A DNA stretch of 64,000 nt, from the NCBI RefSeq assembly GCF_030284385.1, contig NZ_CP127221.1:372001-436000 (forward strand), written 5' to 3'. The notes beneath the pieces were generated by a model. That model was given only the letters and a program-made list of their open reading frames with translations. It was not told the origin of the DNA and made no database searches. The stretch comes from Altererythrobacter rubellus. GTDB lineage: Bacteria; Pseudomonadota; Alphaproteobacteria; Sphingomonadales; Sphingomonadaceae. The translations under genes and the position numbers were made by a program. Below, piece after piece: positions 35,494 to 44,631 of this stretch (its first letter is position 1; each line of letters starts with the position of its first letter).

Positions 35494-37551
35494 CTAGTCA
35501 GATTTTTCGTCTTTCCGGTACTTTTCAAACCATTTTATCACCGAATCGGTTTTCGTGGCCAGCTGGCTGGGTGACATTGTCAAATCGCCATGGCTCCCGC
35601 CCGGCGTCACCAGCAACGCAGTGTCGACGCCGAGAACTTGCAGCGCGCCGTAGAATTGTTCGGCTTCGCTGCGGGGGGTGCGGTAATCCTCTGCAGCAAC
35701 CAGGACCAGTGTCGGCGTCTTGATGTTAGCGGCTGCGGCCAGTGGAGAACGGCGCCAATAGTCGTCAGCGCGTTCCCATGGCTGCCCCTTCATCCAGTAC
35801 TTGCCGAAGAAGGCATAGCCATCGCTCATCAATGCCATGCTGGTCCAGTTGATAACCGGCTTGTTCGAAGCTGCCGCCGCAAAGCGATCGGTCTGGCCCA
35901 CGATCCACGCGGTCAGGATGCCGCCGCCCGAACCGCCTGTAACAAACAGGTTCTCAGGATCGGCGTAACCCGCAGCGATTGCAGCATCGACTGCGGCCAT
36001 CAGCTCATCATGGTTCGAGATTGGGTAATTACCTTCGATCCGGTCAGCGAAGGCGTGGCCGTATCCGGTCGAGCCACCGGGGTTGGTAAAGAGTGTTGCA
36101 TACCCTGCGCTGCCATAAAGCTGATAGTCGGTGCTGAAATGCGCACCATATGCCGCGTAGGGACCACCATGAATTTCCAGCACCAGCGGCACGCGCGTGC
36201 CCGGCTCGTAATCGGGCGGCAGGGTGATCCAACTAGGGATTTTGGTTCCATCCGCGGCTGTGACATCCAACTCGATCGTCTGGCCCAGCGTCTTTCCTGA
36301 AAGCCAGGTTTCATTGAGCGCGGTCAGTTGGCGCGGATTGCGTCCGGCCAACACAGAGACATCGGTCGGCCGTGTCGCGCTGCCAGACGTAAAGGCCAGC
36401 GTGCCCCTGCTGGACACGCTCCATTCGCCGCCCACATAGGGCCGGGAATATCCCGGCGTTGCGACCCGTGCATTCAGGCGATCAACATTGCCTGTGAGCG
36501 ATATCTTTGCGACGCGGTAAACACCCTCATCCTCGAAACCGGCGTAAAGCCCGCCATCGGTCCATTCCAGACTGTCAAACCCGCGATCAAAACCGGCCGC
36601 CACGCGACGCTTGCCGGAACCATCGCGGTTCATCACGTAAAGCTCGGCTTGCTGATACGCCATCGCGCGATCATCGAACCCTAGGTAAGCGATCTGGGTT
36701 CCGTCGGGGGAGATTTGCGGTGCGAAATCCGGACCATCGCGTGTGGTCAGGGCGTTGATATCGCCCGATGCCAGATCGATCGCGTAGATCTCGCTGTCGA
36801 CCCCGGCCAACTCCCAATCGTCATCGCGATTTCCGCTGATCAGGATCGTCTTTCCATCTGGCGACCACTCCAAAGCACCCGAGTGGTGCCGGTCTCCACT
36901 TGTCAACTGGCGCGGTGCGCCGCCCTTTGCCAAAACAACGAAGATCTGCGTGAAGCCCGGTTTGAGATAGCCCCCGCCATCGATGCGATACGTTACCGCA
37001 TCTGTGATGCTTGGTGGTGCCTTCCATTCCGCACCCTCGGGCTTGGCGGGCGCGCTGCCCAGGCTAAGCGGCTTTCCGGGCACGCGAGCTGTGTAAGCGA
37101 TCTGGCTACCGTCGGGTGACCAACTGATGCCGCCGGGGCTCTCGGGCAAAGCCGTGATGTTTGCAGCCACTCCGCTGTTCATCCACCGAACATGCAACTC
37201 GGGTCCGCCGCCGCTCTTGGTCGAGATATAGGCCAGGCGCGATCCGTCTGGCGACCAGCGCGGGCTGAAATGCGCGCCTGCGCCCGTGACCAATGGAGTC
37301 TCTGCGCCGCTTGCAAGATCGATCAACCAGATCGAGCGCACAGCGCTGTCGGTCATAATATCATTGGCCATGCGGACATAGGCAATCTGGCGGCCATCAG
37401 GGCTGATCTGTGGGTCGGTTGCGATTGTCAGGTTGAACAGATCCGCACCGGTGAAGTGCGCAGGTGGTGCCTCGGCCTGATCGTCGGCTGCCAGCGTAAT
37501 GGCTGGAAGCGCCAGCAGCGCCGCGGCAGCGAAGATTTTAAGTGAACGCAT
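35494..37551 (-). CDS. S9 family prolyl oligopeptidase-like peptidase
   Basis: The 685-residue precursor has a signal peptide (MRSLKIFAAAALLALPAITLAA), an N-terminal beta-propeller with TolB-like repeats (PQISPDGRQIAYVRM, PRWSPDGSRLAYIS, LEWSPDGKTILISG), and an alpha/beta hydrolase domain. The Ser is in TGGSGGG (~540), the Asp in AAEDYRTP and the His in GGSHGDL. It is expected in the periplasm as an acylaminoacyl- or dipeptidyl-peptidase. The ATG at 37551 starts the signal peptide. A hairpin covers the likely ribosome binding site. Confidence 0.93.
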   Translation of the reverse strand: MRSLKIFAAAALLALPAITLAADDQAEAPPAHFTGADLFNLTIATDPQISPDGRQIAYVRMANDIMTDSAVRSIWLIDLASGAETPLVTGAGAHFSPRWSPDGSRLAYISTKSGGGPELHVRWMNSGVAANITALPESPGGISWSPDGSQIAYTARVPGKPLSLGSAPAKPEGAEWKAPPSITDAVTYRIDGGGYLKPGFTQIFVVLAKGGAPRQLTSGDRHHSGALEWSPDGKTILISGNRDDDWELAGVDSEIYAIDLASGDINALTTRDGPDFAPQISPDGTQIAYLGFDDRAMAYQQAELYVMNRDGSGKRRVAAGFDRGFDSLEWTDGGLYAGFEDEGVYRVAKISLTGNVDRLNARVATPGYSRPYVGGEWSVSSRGTLAFTSGSATRPTDVSVLAGRNPRQLTALNETWLSGKTLGQTIELDVTAADGTKIPSWITLPPDYEPGTRVPLVLEIHGGPYAAYGAHFSTDYQLYGSAGYATLFTNPGGSTGYGHAFADRIEGNYPISNHDELMAAVDAAIAAGYADPENLFVTGGSGGGILTAWIVGQTDRFAAAASNKPVINWTSMALMSDGYAFFGKYWMKGQPWERADDYWRRSPLAAAANIKTPTLVLVAAEDYRTPRSEAEQFYGALQVLGVDTALLVTPGGSHGDLTMSPSQLATKTDSVIKWFEKYRKDEKSD

Positions 37552-37559
37552 GATGAGGG

Positions 37560-37586
37560 GCCCCTTGGTCGAAAGAACTAAGGGGC
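37560..37586 (-). promoter_or_regulatory. Leader hairpin over the S9 peptidase ribosome binding site
   Basis: GCCCCTTGGT pairs with ACTAAGGGGC (10 bp, one G-U, 7-nt loop). On the minus strand the second arm contains AAGGGG, the only Shine-Dalgarno-like run, about 9-11 nt before the ATG at 37551. There is no T-run, so translational control or mRNA stabilisation is a better reading than termination after clpA. Confidence 0.4.
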
Positions 37587-37628
37587 GCACTCATGCATAT
37601 CTGCGGACTTAATGCCAGCGAAGAAAGG

Positions 37629-40034
37629 TTACGATTTGTCGTCCTTGCCGCCGTCCGCGCCACTACCGGCATCGGCGTCGGGCTTCTTGCTTGACGAAGC
37701 CTTCCTTGCAGCCGGCTTCTTCTTGGCAGCGGGCTTGCGCTTCGGCTTGGCTTTGGGCGGCGCGGGCGTCAGCTCGAAATTCGGTTTGCCGTCCTTTATC
37801 GTGACATGCACTTCGCCGCCTTCGACAAGTTTGCCGAACAACAGCTCTTCCGCCAGAGGTTGCTTGATCCGATCTTGCAACAAGCGGCCCATGGGGCGGG
37901 CGCCGTAGAGCTTGTCATAGCCCTTGTCGGCCAGCCAGCCGCGCGCATCCTTGTCAAACTGGATGTGCACGTTCTGCTCGGCAAGCTGCAATTCAAGCTG
38001 CAAGATGAACTTGTCGACCACGCGGGCGACCGTACTCTTGCCCAGATAGGCAAAGGGCACAATCGCATCGAGACGATTGCGGAATTCAGGGGTGAACATT
38101 TTCTTCACCGCTTCATCGCTCGCGTCTTCCTTCGACACATCGCCAAAGCCGATGCCCTGGGTTGCCATCATAGCTGCACCGGCATTGGTGGTCATGATCA
38201 GCACAACATTGCGGAAGTCGACAGTCTTGCCGTGGTGGTCGGTCAGACGGCCATTGTCCATCACCTGCAGCAGGATGTTGAACAGATCGGGGTGCGCCTT
38301 CTCGATCTCGTCGAGCAGCAGCACGCAATGCGGGTTCTGGTCGATCGCATCGGTAAGCAATCCGCCCTGATCGTATCCGACATAGCCCGGAGGCGCGCCG
38401 ATCAAGCGCGAAACGCTGTGGCGCTCCATATATTCTGACATATCGAAGCGTTTCAGCTCGATGCCCATGATGCTGGCGAGCTGGCGCGCGACTTCGGTCT
38501 TGCCGACCCCGGTCGGGCCGGAGAACAGGAACGAACCAATCGGCTTGTCCGGATCGCGCAGGCCAGCGCGTGACAGCTTCATCGCAGTTGAAAGCCGATG
38601 GATCGCTTCATCCTGACCAAACACGACGTGCTTCAGATCACGCTCAAGGTTCTCGAGCGCTTTCTTGTCATCCTTGCTGACCGATTTCGGCGGGATGCGC
38701 GCCATTGTCGCAATGACGGACTCGATCTCTCGTGCGGTGATCTTCTTTTTGCGGCGGCTGGGAGGGACCAGCATCTGCATCGCGCCAACTTCATCGATCA
38801 CATCGATCGCCTTGTCGGGCAATTTGCGATCGTTAATGTAGCGCGCCGACAGCTCGACCGCTGTCTTCAATGCGTCCGGTGTGTATTTGACCTTGTGGTG
38901 ATCTTCGAATGCGGTCTTCAGACCTTTCAGGATCTTGATCGTCTCATCAATGGTCGGCTCGTTCACATCAATTTTCTGGAATCGACGCAGCAACGCGCGG
39001 TCCTTTTCAAAGTGATTGCGAAATTCCTTGTAGGTTGTGGAGCCCACGCAGCGGATCGCGCCTGAAGACAAAGCCGGCTTCAACAGGTTGGAAGCATCCA
39101 TCGCACCGCCGCTGGTTGCACCAGCGCCGATGACCGTGTGGATTTCGTCAATGAACAGGATCGCGTCGGGCATCTGTTCAAGCTCTGCCACGACCTGCTT
39201 CAAGCGTTCTTCAAAATCACCGCGATAACGCGTGCCAGCGAGCAGCGCGCCCATATCGAGCGAGTAGATCACTGCATCCAGCAGCACTTCGGGAACGTCG
39301 CCTTCGACGATCTTGCGGGCCAGGCCTTCTGCAATCGCGGTTTTACCCACGCCCGGATCGCCGACGTAAAGCGGATTGTTCTTGCTGCGGCGGCACAGGA
39401 TCTGGATCGTACGGTCCACTTCCGGTCCGCGACCGATCAGCGGATCTACCTTGCCGGCCTCAGCCTTGGCGTTAAGGTTAACGGTAAACTGGTCGAGCGC
39501 GGTTTCTTTCTTTGCACCGCCTTCTTTGGCTTCTGCTGCGCCATCCTGTTGTGGCTCTTCCGATCCAGCCACACCTTTGCTTTCAAGCTGCCGTCCGCCT
39601 TTGCCAATACCATGGCTGATATAGCTAACCGCATCCAACCGGCTCATATCCTGCTGCTGCAGGAAGTAGACGGCGTAGGAATCGCGTTCACTGAACAGCG
39701 CCACCAGCACATTCGCGCCGGTTACAGTGTCTTTGCCAGATGATTGCACATGCAGGATCGCGCGCTGGATCACTCGCTGGAAACCCGCGGTTGGCTGTGG
39801 ATCAGCGCCATCTTCGGTCTTCAGCGACTGGTATTCCTGGTCGAGATATTGCTTCACGACTTCGCCCAGCTCGGCCAGATCCACCCCGCAAGCGGCCATG
39901 ACTTGCGCTGCATCTTCATCATCAATCAGCGCGAGCAGCAAATGCTCCAGCGTGGCATATTCATGCCGACGCTCGGATGCGTTTCCGAGGGCATTGTGCA
40001 GCGTTCTTTCGAGGTTCTGGGCAAAACTTGGCAT
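37629..40034 (-). CDS. clpA: ATP-dependent Clp protease ATP-binding subunit ClpA
   Basis: The 801-residue Hsp100 unfoldase has an N-terminal Clp_N repeat domain ([37 protein letters not shown]...), a first AAA module with [15 protein letters not shown] (~219-233), a second with [15 protein letters not shown] (~497-511), and the D2-small domain. The last ~50 residues are a Lys/Ala/Pro-rich tail ([18 protein letters not shown]) that most ClpA proteins lack. It feeds substrates to ClpP; clpS is not in the window. Confidence 0.95.
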   Translation of the reverse strand: MPSFAQNLERTLHNALGNASERRHEYATLEHLLLALIDDEDAAQVMAACGVDLAELGEVVKQYLDQEYQSLKTEDGADPQPTAGFQRVIQRAILHVQSSGKDTVTGANVLVALFSERDSYAVYFLQQQDMSRLDAVSYISHGIGKGGRQLESKGVAGSEEPQQDGAAEAKEGGAKKETALDQFTVNLNAKAEAGKVDPLIGRGPEVDRTIQILCRRSKNNPLYVGDPGVGKTAIAEGLARKIVEGDVPEVLLDAVIYSLDMGALLAGTRYRGDFEERLKQVVAELEQMPDAILFIDEIHTVIGAGATSGGAMDASNLLKPALSSGAIRCVGSTTYKEFRNHFEKDRALLRRFQKIDVNEPTIDETIKILKGLKTAFEDHHKVKYTPDALKTAVELSARYINDRKLPDKAIDVIDEVGAMQMLVPPSRRKKKITAREIESVIATMARIPPKSVSKDDKKALENLERDLKHVVFGQDEAIHRLSTAMKLSRAGLRDPDKPIGSFLFSGPTGVGKTEVARQLASIMGIELKRFDMSEYMERHSVSRLIGAPPGYVGYDQGGLLTDAIDQNPHCVLLLDEIEKAHPDLFNILLQVMDNGRLTDHHGKTVDFRNVVLIMTTNAGAAMMATQGIGFGDVSKEDASDEAVKKMFTPEFRNRLDAIVPFAYLGKSTVARVVDKFILQLELQLAEQNVHIQFDKDARGWLADKGYDKLYGARPMGRLLQDRIKQPLAEELLFGKLVEGGEVHVTIKDGKPNFELTPAPPKAKPKRKPAAKKKPAARKASSSKKPDADAGSGADGGKDDKS

Positions 40035-40171
40035 GTGAGCACTCTATAGTGGGGGTGGGCACCTCTCCCTTGAAGGAGAGAGTGAATTGATGTGGTTAAG
40101 CAAACCTAGGCGATTGGCCGTAATATGGGCGCGATTTGCGAAATTGCGAATCCAGAACGCGCGCGACCGGC

Positions 40172-40375
40172 TCATGGGTCCGATTTCTTGAAAAGCGAGT
40201 CAGCCGCACTGCGGTGAGCTGCAGCCTTGCTGTGATGTTCGCGCACACGCACAATCTCCGCTTCGAGAATGGCGATCCGCTGTTCCAGCTCGTCTTGAGA
40301 ATAAGGCGAGAGGTCTTCGCGCGCGAGCTTGCTCGCAGCATCGCCCTTGGGGCGCGGAAGATCATCCAAGTCCAT
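40172..40375 (-). CDS. DUF1192 family small protein
   Basis: This 67-residue protein has the DUF1192 core: SPYSQDELEQRIAILEAEIVRVREHHSKAAAHRSAADSLFK (~23-63), a single coiled-coil-like helix. The family is alphaproteobacterial and uncharacterised; it often lies next to a quinone oxidoreductase gene, as here, where the two are divergent over a 145-bp gap. It is preceded by acidic residues (MDLDDLPRPKG). No function is known. Confidence 0.82.
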   Translation of the reverse strand: MDLDDLPRPKGDAASKLAREDLSPYSQDELEQRIAILEAEIVRVREHHSKAAAHRSAADSLFKKSDP

Positions 40376-40520
40376 CTAATGCTAACATCGCAATTTGACT
40401 GGCTTGCTGTCAATGGAGAGGGTCGCTACTTCCCGTCGCAAACAGGCGTTGCGTGGCGAAGTGTCGCTTTGCAGACACAGCGCCGGATGCGGCGCAAGAC
40501 AAACAAGGGCTGATTGAGCG

Positions 40521-41546
40521 ATGGCGGGTACCAAGGCGGGTGAGTTGCAGGTGACAATGCAAGCTGTCGGGTTCGATACGCCGGGCGGACCAGAGGTCTT
40601 GACGCCGCGTGAAATGCCTCTGCCTGACGTCAAGCCCACAGATGTGCTGATCCGCGTTGCCTATGCGGGGGTCAACCGGCCTGACTGCATACAACGCGCA
40701 GGCCACTATCCGGCACCTCCTGGCGCGTCGCCGCTGCCGGGGCTGGAAGTGGCTGGCGAAGTAGTGGCAATCGGCAGTGAAGTTCCTCAGGGAATGCTTG
40801 GCCAAACAGTCGCCGCACTGACACCAGGCGGCGGATATGCGGAATATTGTGCTGCGCCCTGGGGCCATTGTTTGCCGGTGCCGTACGGCATGCCACTTGT
40901 AGAGGCGGCCGTGCTGCCCGAAACTCTCTTCACCGTTTGGCATAATGTGTTCGAGCGCGGGTTTCTGCGCGATGGCGAGACGCTGCTGGTGCACGGCGGT
41001 ACGTCGGGCATTGGCACGATGGCAATCATGCTGGCCAAAGCGTTCGATGCCAAAGTTGTCGTGACTTGCGGCGATGAGGCCAAATGTCAGGCGGCGCGAG
41101 AAATTGGAGCCGATTTGGCGATTAATTACCGCGAAACCGATTTTGTCGACGCCGTGAAAGAGTTCACAGGCGGCAAAGGCGTAAATGTCGTGCTCGACAT
41201 GGTGTCAGGTGACTATGTGCCGCGCAATCTCAAATGCCTGGCCGAAGACGGCCGCCATGTAACCATTGCGGTTCTCGGTGGGCCCAAGGCAGAGCTCAAC
41301 ATGGCGTATGTGATGATGCGGCGCTTGACGCTGACGGGTTCGACATTGCGACCGCGCTCCGATGCATTCAAATCCGCGCTGTGTGACGAGATCGCGCAGA
41401 CCGCGTGGCCGCTTTTCGCTTCGCGCGAGTTAAAGCCGGTGATGGATGAAGTTTTCCCGCTGTCTGACGCTGCTGCTGCGCATGCACGGATGGAAGCCGG
41501 CGAACACATCGGCAAGATCGTGCTAAAGGTAGCGCACGATCAATAA
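40521..41546 (+). CDS. NAD(P)H-quinone oxidoreductase (PIG3-like, MDR family)
   Basis: The 341-residue zinc-less medium-chain dehydrogenase/reductase has a catalytic-domain start MQAVGFDTPGGPEVL, GVNRPDCIQRAGHYPAPPGASPLPGLEVAGEV, the NADPH-binding VHGGTSGIGTMAIMLAKAF (~157-175), and the C-terminal HARMEAGEHIGKIVL. Family members reduce quinones with NADPH. The ATG at 40521 or the ATG at 40557, which begins at the family start, may be used. Confidence 0.92.
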   Translation: MAGTKAGELQVTMQAVGFDTPGGPEVLTPREMPLPDVKPTDVLIRVAYAGVNRPDCIQRAGHYPAPPGASPLPGLEVAGEVVAIGSEVPQGMLGQTVAALTPGGGYAEYCAAPWGHCLPVPYGMPLVEAAVLPETLFTVWHNVFERGFLRDGETLLVHGGTSGIGTMAIMLAKAFDAKVVVTCGDEAKCQAAREIGADLAINYRETDFVDAVKEFTGGKGVNVVLDMVSGDYVPRNLKCLAEDGRHVTIAVLGGPKAELNMAYVMMRRLTLTGSTLRPRSDAFKSALCDEIAQTAWPLFASRELKPVMDEVFPLSDAAAAHARMEAGEHIGKIVLKVAHDQ

Positions 41547-41691
41547 GCCGCCTTGAAATGGGTGAATATACCTGTCTTCCAGATGTCGCAGTTACCCCAA
41601 ACAGTCATCAAAATGTGAATCGATTGTAACAATATACTGCCATAGCTCCTGAGCGAAACGCCTTGTTTGGGCCAAGATCGAAGGAGTCCCC

Positions 41692-42618
41692 ATGAACGAT
41701 CTCGCATCCTCAGCATTCCCCTTGCCTTCAGTTGACAGCGACTTGGGCTCCATTGCCAAACTTCCCACGCGCCGACTGCAAACGCCCGAGCCGGAAGGGA
41801 TCAAGCGGCGCAAGTATCGGGCCATCTGGATCAGCGATGTGCATCTTGGCACCAAAGGCTGCAATGCAGAGCTGCTGATCGACTTCCTCGACCATACTGA
41901 CAGCGAAACGATGTACCTGGTCGGAGACATCATCGACGGCTGGCGATTGAAGAAAAAGTTCTATTGGCCAGCAGAACACAACGATATCTTCTGGCGCATC
42001 CTCAAGCGCGCGCGTCGCGGCACACGGATCGTCTATATTCCAGGCAATCATGACGAGATGTTCCGTCAGTTTACCGGACTGAACTTTGGTGGGGTCGAGA
42101 TCCGCCGTGCGGCGTTCCACGATACTGCTGATGGCCGCCGCCTGATCGTGTTGCATGGTGACGAGTTCGATGCGGTAATGCTCGCACACCGTTGGCTCGC
42201 CTTTGTCGGGGACACGCTTTACCATGTGATGATGGGCCTGAACCATTGGGTCAACAAGGCGCGCCGCGCCTTGGGTTTGCCTTACTGGTCGCTCTCAAAA
42301 ATGGCCAAGCACAAGGTCAAGAATGCGGTCGAGTTTATTGGCCGCTACGAAGAAGTGGTGGCCAAAGCTGCGGCTGAGCGCGGCGTTGATGGCGTGATTT
42401 GCGGCCACATCCACACAGCCGAATTTCGTGAATTCACCCACAGTGGCAAGACTATCGAATACTGGAACGATGGCGACTGGGTCGAGGGCTGCAACGCCTT
42501 GGTCGAGCACTTCGACGGACGGATGGAGATTCTCAACTGGCCTCAAGAGATCGCGGCGCGCGACGGCCAGAGCGACCCCCGTGTTCACAGTGAGCAAACA
42601 GAGCTGGAGGCAGCATGA
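41692..42618 (+). CDS. Metallophosphoesterase, PlcP-like phospholipase C or LpxH-type diphosphatase
   Basis: This 308-residue calcineurin-type phosphoesterase has all metal-binding blocks: WISDVHLGTKG (~45-55), YLVGDIIDGW, IPGNHDEMF, VLHGDEFDAVM and CGHIHTAEFR. Such proteins are often annotated as UDP-2,3-diacylglucosamine diphosphatase. The pairing with a GT4 glycosyltransferase, overlapped by 4 bp, matches the plcP-agt operon of marine alphaproteobacteria, where PlcP removes phospholipid head groups under phosphate starvation. That role is an inference from context. No clear Pho box is seen in the 145-bp gap upstream. Confidence 0.85.
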   Translation: MNDLASSAFPLPSVDSDLGSIAKLPTRRLQTPEPEGIKRRKYRAIWISDVHLGTKGCNAELLIDFLDHTDSETMYLVGDIIDGWRLKKKFYWPAEHNDIFWRILKRARRGTRIVYIPGNHDEMFRQFTGLNFGGVEIRRAAFHDTADGRRLIVLHGDEFDAVMLAHRWLAFVGDTLYHVMMGLNHWVNKARRALGLPYWSLSKMAKHKVKNAVEFIGRYEEVVAKAAAERGVDGVICGHIHTAEFREFTHSGKTIEYWNDGDWVEGCNALVEHFDGRMEILNWPQEIAARDGQSDPRVHSEQTELEAA

Positions 42619-43712
42619 ACGCATTTGGTGCCTTAACCGGAGACAGCTTTGTCGCCGCCTCCCGCTCACCGCACACGATCACGATTGTCACTGACGCATG
42701 GCATCCGCAGACGAACGGTGTTGTTCGTACGCTTTCGACCACTTGTGACATCCTGCGCGGCTGGGGACATGATGTTACGGTAATCTCGCCTGACAATTAT
42801 ACTTCAGTACCATGCCCGACTTACCCTGAAATCCGCTTGGCAATCACCTTGCCGGGCGCAGTCGGACGCCGGTTGGCGTGGCTCAACCCCGACGCAGTGC
42901 ACATTGCATCCGAAGGTCCACTTGGCCTTGCTGCGCGCAATTATTGTGTCAGGCGCGGTATTCCCTTCACCACCGCGTATCACACGCAGTTCCCCGAATA
43001 TGTCGCTCGGCGCACGGGCATGGATCCCGATCGAATCTGGCCGTTCATCCGCTGGTTTCACAAGCCGGCGCAACGTGTGATGGTGGCGACCCGCAGTATA
43101 CGCGCCCAGTTGCGAGAACGCGGGCTACACCAGCTGCATCACTGGAGCCGCGGCGTTGACCTGGAGTGTTTTACACCCGATGCGCCGCCACCGCCCGAGT
43201 TTCGCGATCTCGAGGGGCCGATCCTGCTCTACGTCGGGCGGGTAGCCGTGGAAAAGAATATAGAGGCATTCTTGTCTTGCGACTATCCGGGAAGCAAAGT
43301 TGTGGTCGGAGACGGCCCCGCGCGGGCTGAATTGGAAGCGAAGTTTCCGAAAGCGACATTCATGGGAAAACGAACGGGGCGCGAATTGGCTGGATGCTAT
43401 GCCGGTGCTGATGTGTTTGTCTTTCCCAGCAAGACAGACACATTTGGCCTGGTCATGATCGAAGCGCTGGCTTGCGGTACGCCGGTGGCAGCATTCCCCG
43501 TTGCCGGACCGGTTGACATTTTGACCGAAGAAGTTGGCGCGATGTGCAATGAACTCGCGCGAGCTATTGATGTTGCCCGATATTCTGACCGCGATGCCTG
43601 TGCGCGTCTTGGCGCCAGCTACAGCTGGGAAACCGCCGCGCACCAGTTCGTATCTGGCCTCGTGCCGTTGGAAGAGGAGGGATCGGCTAGCGCCGAAGTT
43701 CTGCTTGCCTGA
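42615..43712 (+). CDS. GT4 family glycosyltransferase, Agt-like lipid glycosyltransferase
   Basis: The 365-residue GT-B enzyme has TIVTDAWHPQTNGVVRTLSTT near the start (~24-44), a linker LLYVGRVAVEKNIEAFL, and the nucleotide-sugar site KTDTFGLVMIEALACGTPVAAFPV (~271-294) with the E-x7-E pattern typical of GT4. In plcP-agt operons this enzyme adds a sugar to diacylglycerol released by PlcP to make glycolipids. By sequence alone it could instead be another GT4. It is followed by a strong terminator, so the two genes make a closed unit. Confidence 0.87.
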   Translation: MNAFGALTGDSFVAASRSPHTITIVTDAWHPQTNGVVRTLSTTCDILRGWGHDVTVISPDNYTSVPCPTYPEIRLAITLPGAVGRRLAWLNPDAVHIASEGPLGLAARNYCVRRGIPFTTAYHTQFPEYVARRTGMDPDRIWPFIRWFHKPAQRVMVATRSIRAQLRERGLHQLHHWSRGVDLECFTPDAPPPPEFRDLEGPILLYVGRVAVEKNIEAFLSCDYPGSKVVVGDGPARAELEAKFPKATFMGKRTGRELAGCYAGADVFVFPSKTDTFGLVMIEALACGTPVAAFPVAGPVDILTEEVGAMCNELARAIDVARYSDRDACARLGASYSWETAAHQFVSGLVPLEEEGSASAEVLLA

Positions 43713-43771
43713 AGGGCCCGCCTAATTGGCTTGCCGAATCCGCCGATTGCCCCTATCTACCCTCATGCAAC

Positions 43772-43793
43772 GGCCGCTCCGAAAGGGGCGGCC
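43772..43793 (+). terminator. Rho-independent terminator after the glycosyltransferase gene
   Basis: GGCCGCTCC pairs with GGGGCGGCC (9 bp, one G-T) around a GAAA tetraloop, followed by CTTCTATTTTT. It closes the metallophosphoesterase-glycosyltransferase unit and precedes trcR. Confidence 0.85.
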
Positions 43794-43848
43794 CTTCTAT
43801 TTTTACGCCCGATTTGTTCGGTGCGGGAATTCTTGAGGAACATTTATC

Positions 43849-44562
43849 ATGGCCCAACCGAAACCGTTGATGCCGCATGCGACTGCCACTTGGCTGATTG
43901 ACCACACCGGCCTGTCTTTTGAGCAAATCTCAGAGTTTTGCGGCCTTCATATCCTCGAAGTTCAGGCGATGGCCGATGATCTTGCGGGCAGCAAATACAC
44001 TGGTCGCGATCCGGTCCACTCCGGCGAGCTGACCCATGAGGAAATCGCACTCGGCGAGAAAGATCCGACATACGAATTGCAGATGCAGAAAGCACCGGTA
44101 GAAGTGACCCGCACCAAGGGCCCGCGCTACACTCCAGTGTCGAAGCGTCAGGACAAGCCGGACGGTATCGCATGGATCCTGCGCAGCCACCCGGAAATGT
44201 CCGATGCACAGATTTCAAGGCTGATCGGCACCACGCGTAACACGATCAATGCGATCCGTGACCGTACCCACTGGAACATCCAGAACATTCAGCCGAAAGA
44301 TCCCGTGACGCTCGGCTTATGTTCGCAGCGCGAGCTCGACGCAGTGGTTGCCAAGGCCGCTAAGCGCGCTGGGATCGAGGCGCCCGAAATCACCGAGGGC
44401 GACAATCGCAGCGACAAGGAAAAGCTGATCGAGGAATTGCGTGCTGAACGTGTGGCGTCTGAAAAAGCCGCCAACGAAGCTGCGCAGGAAGCCGAAGCTG
44501 AAGCATGGCTTGAAGCCAAACGCGCCGCTGAAGAAGGCGAAAACGCGGATGGCGCTGAATAA
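43849..44562 (+). CDS. trcR: Cell-cycle transcriptional regulator TrcR (DUF1013)
   Basis: This 237-residue protein has LMPHATATWLIDHTGLSFEQISEFCGLHILEVQAMADD (~7-44) as the family start, a central helix-turn-helix-like part (DGIAWILRSHPEMSDAQISRLIGTTRNTINAIRDRTHWN), and a long acidic helical C-terminus rich in Ala/Glu. DUF1013/TrcR is essential in Caulobacter and binds RNA polymerase to help CtrA-linked transcription. Its length and both conserved blocks are normal. Confidence 0.9.
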   Translation: MAQPKPLMPHATATWLIDHTGLSFEQISEFCGLHILEVQAMADDLAGSKYTGRDPVHSGELTHEEIALGEKDPTYELQMQKAPVEVTRTKGPRYTPVSKRQDKPDGIAWILRSHPEMSDAQISRLIGTTRNTINAIRDRTHWNIQNIQPKDPVTLGLCSQRELDAVVAKAAKRAGIEAPEITEGDNRSDKEKLIEELRAERVASEKAANEAAQEAEAEAWLEAKRAAEEGENADGAE

Positions 44563-44631
44563 GGGCAATCCTGCCTGAAATCGGGGGCGATTTTCCTTGT
44601 GCCTTAGGGTGGCTTACATCATTCTATTGAC

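Noticed and set aside
41592..41650. Possible Pho box upstream of the phosphoesterase gene
   Set aside because: The best 7-bp half-sites at 11-bp spacing match CTGTCAT at only 3-4 positions.
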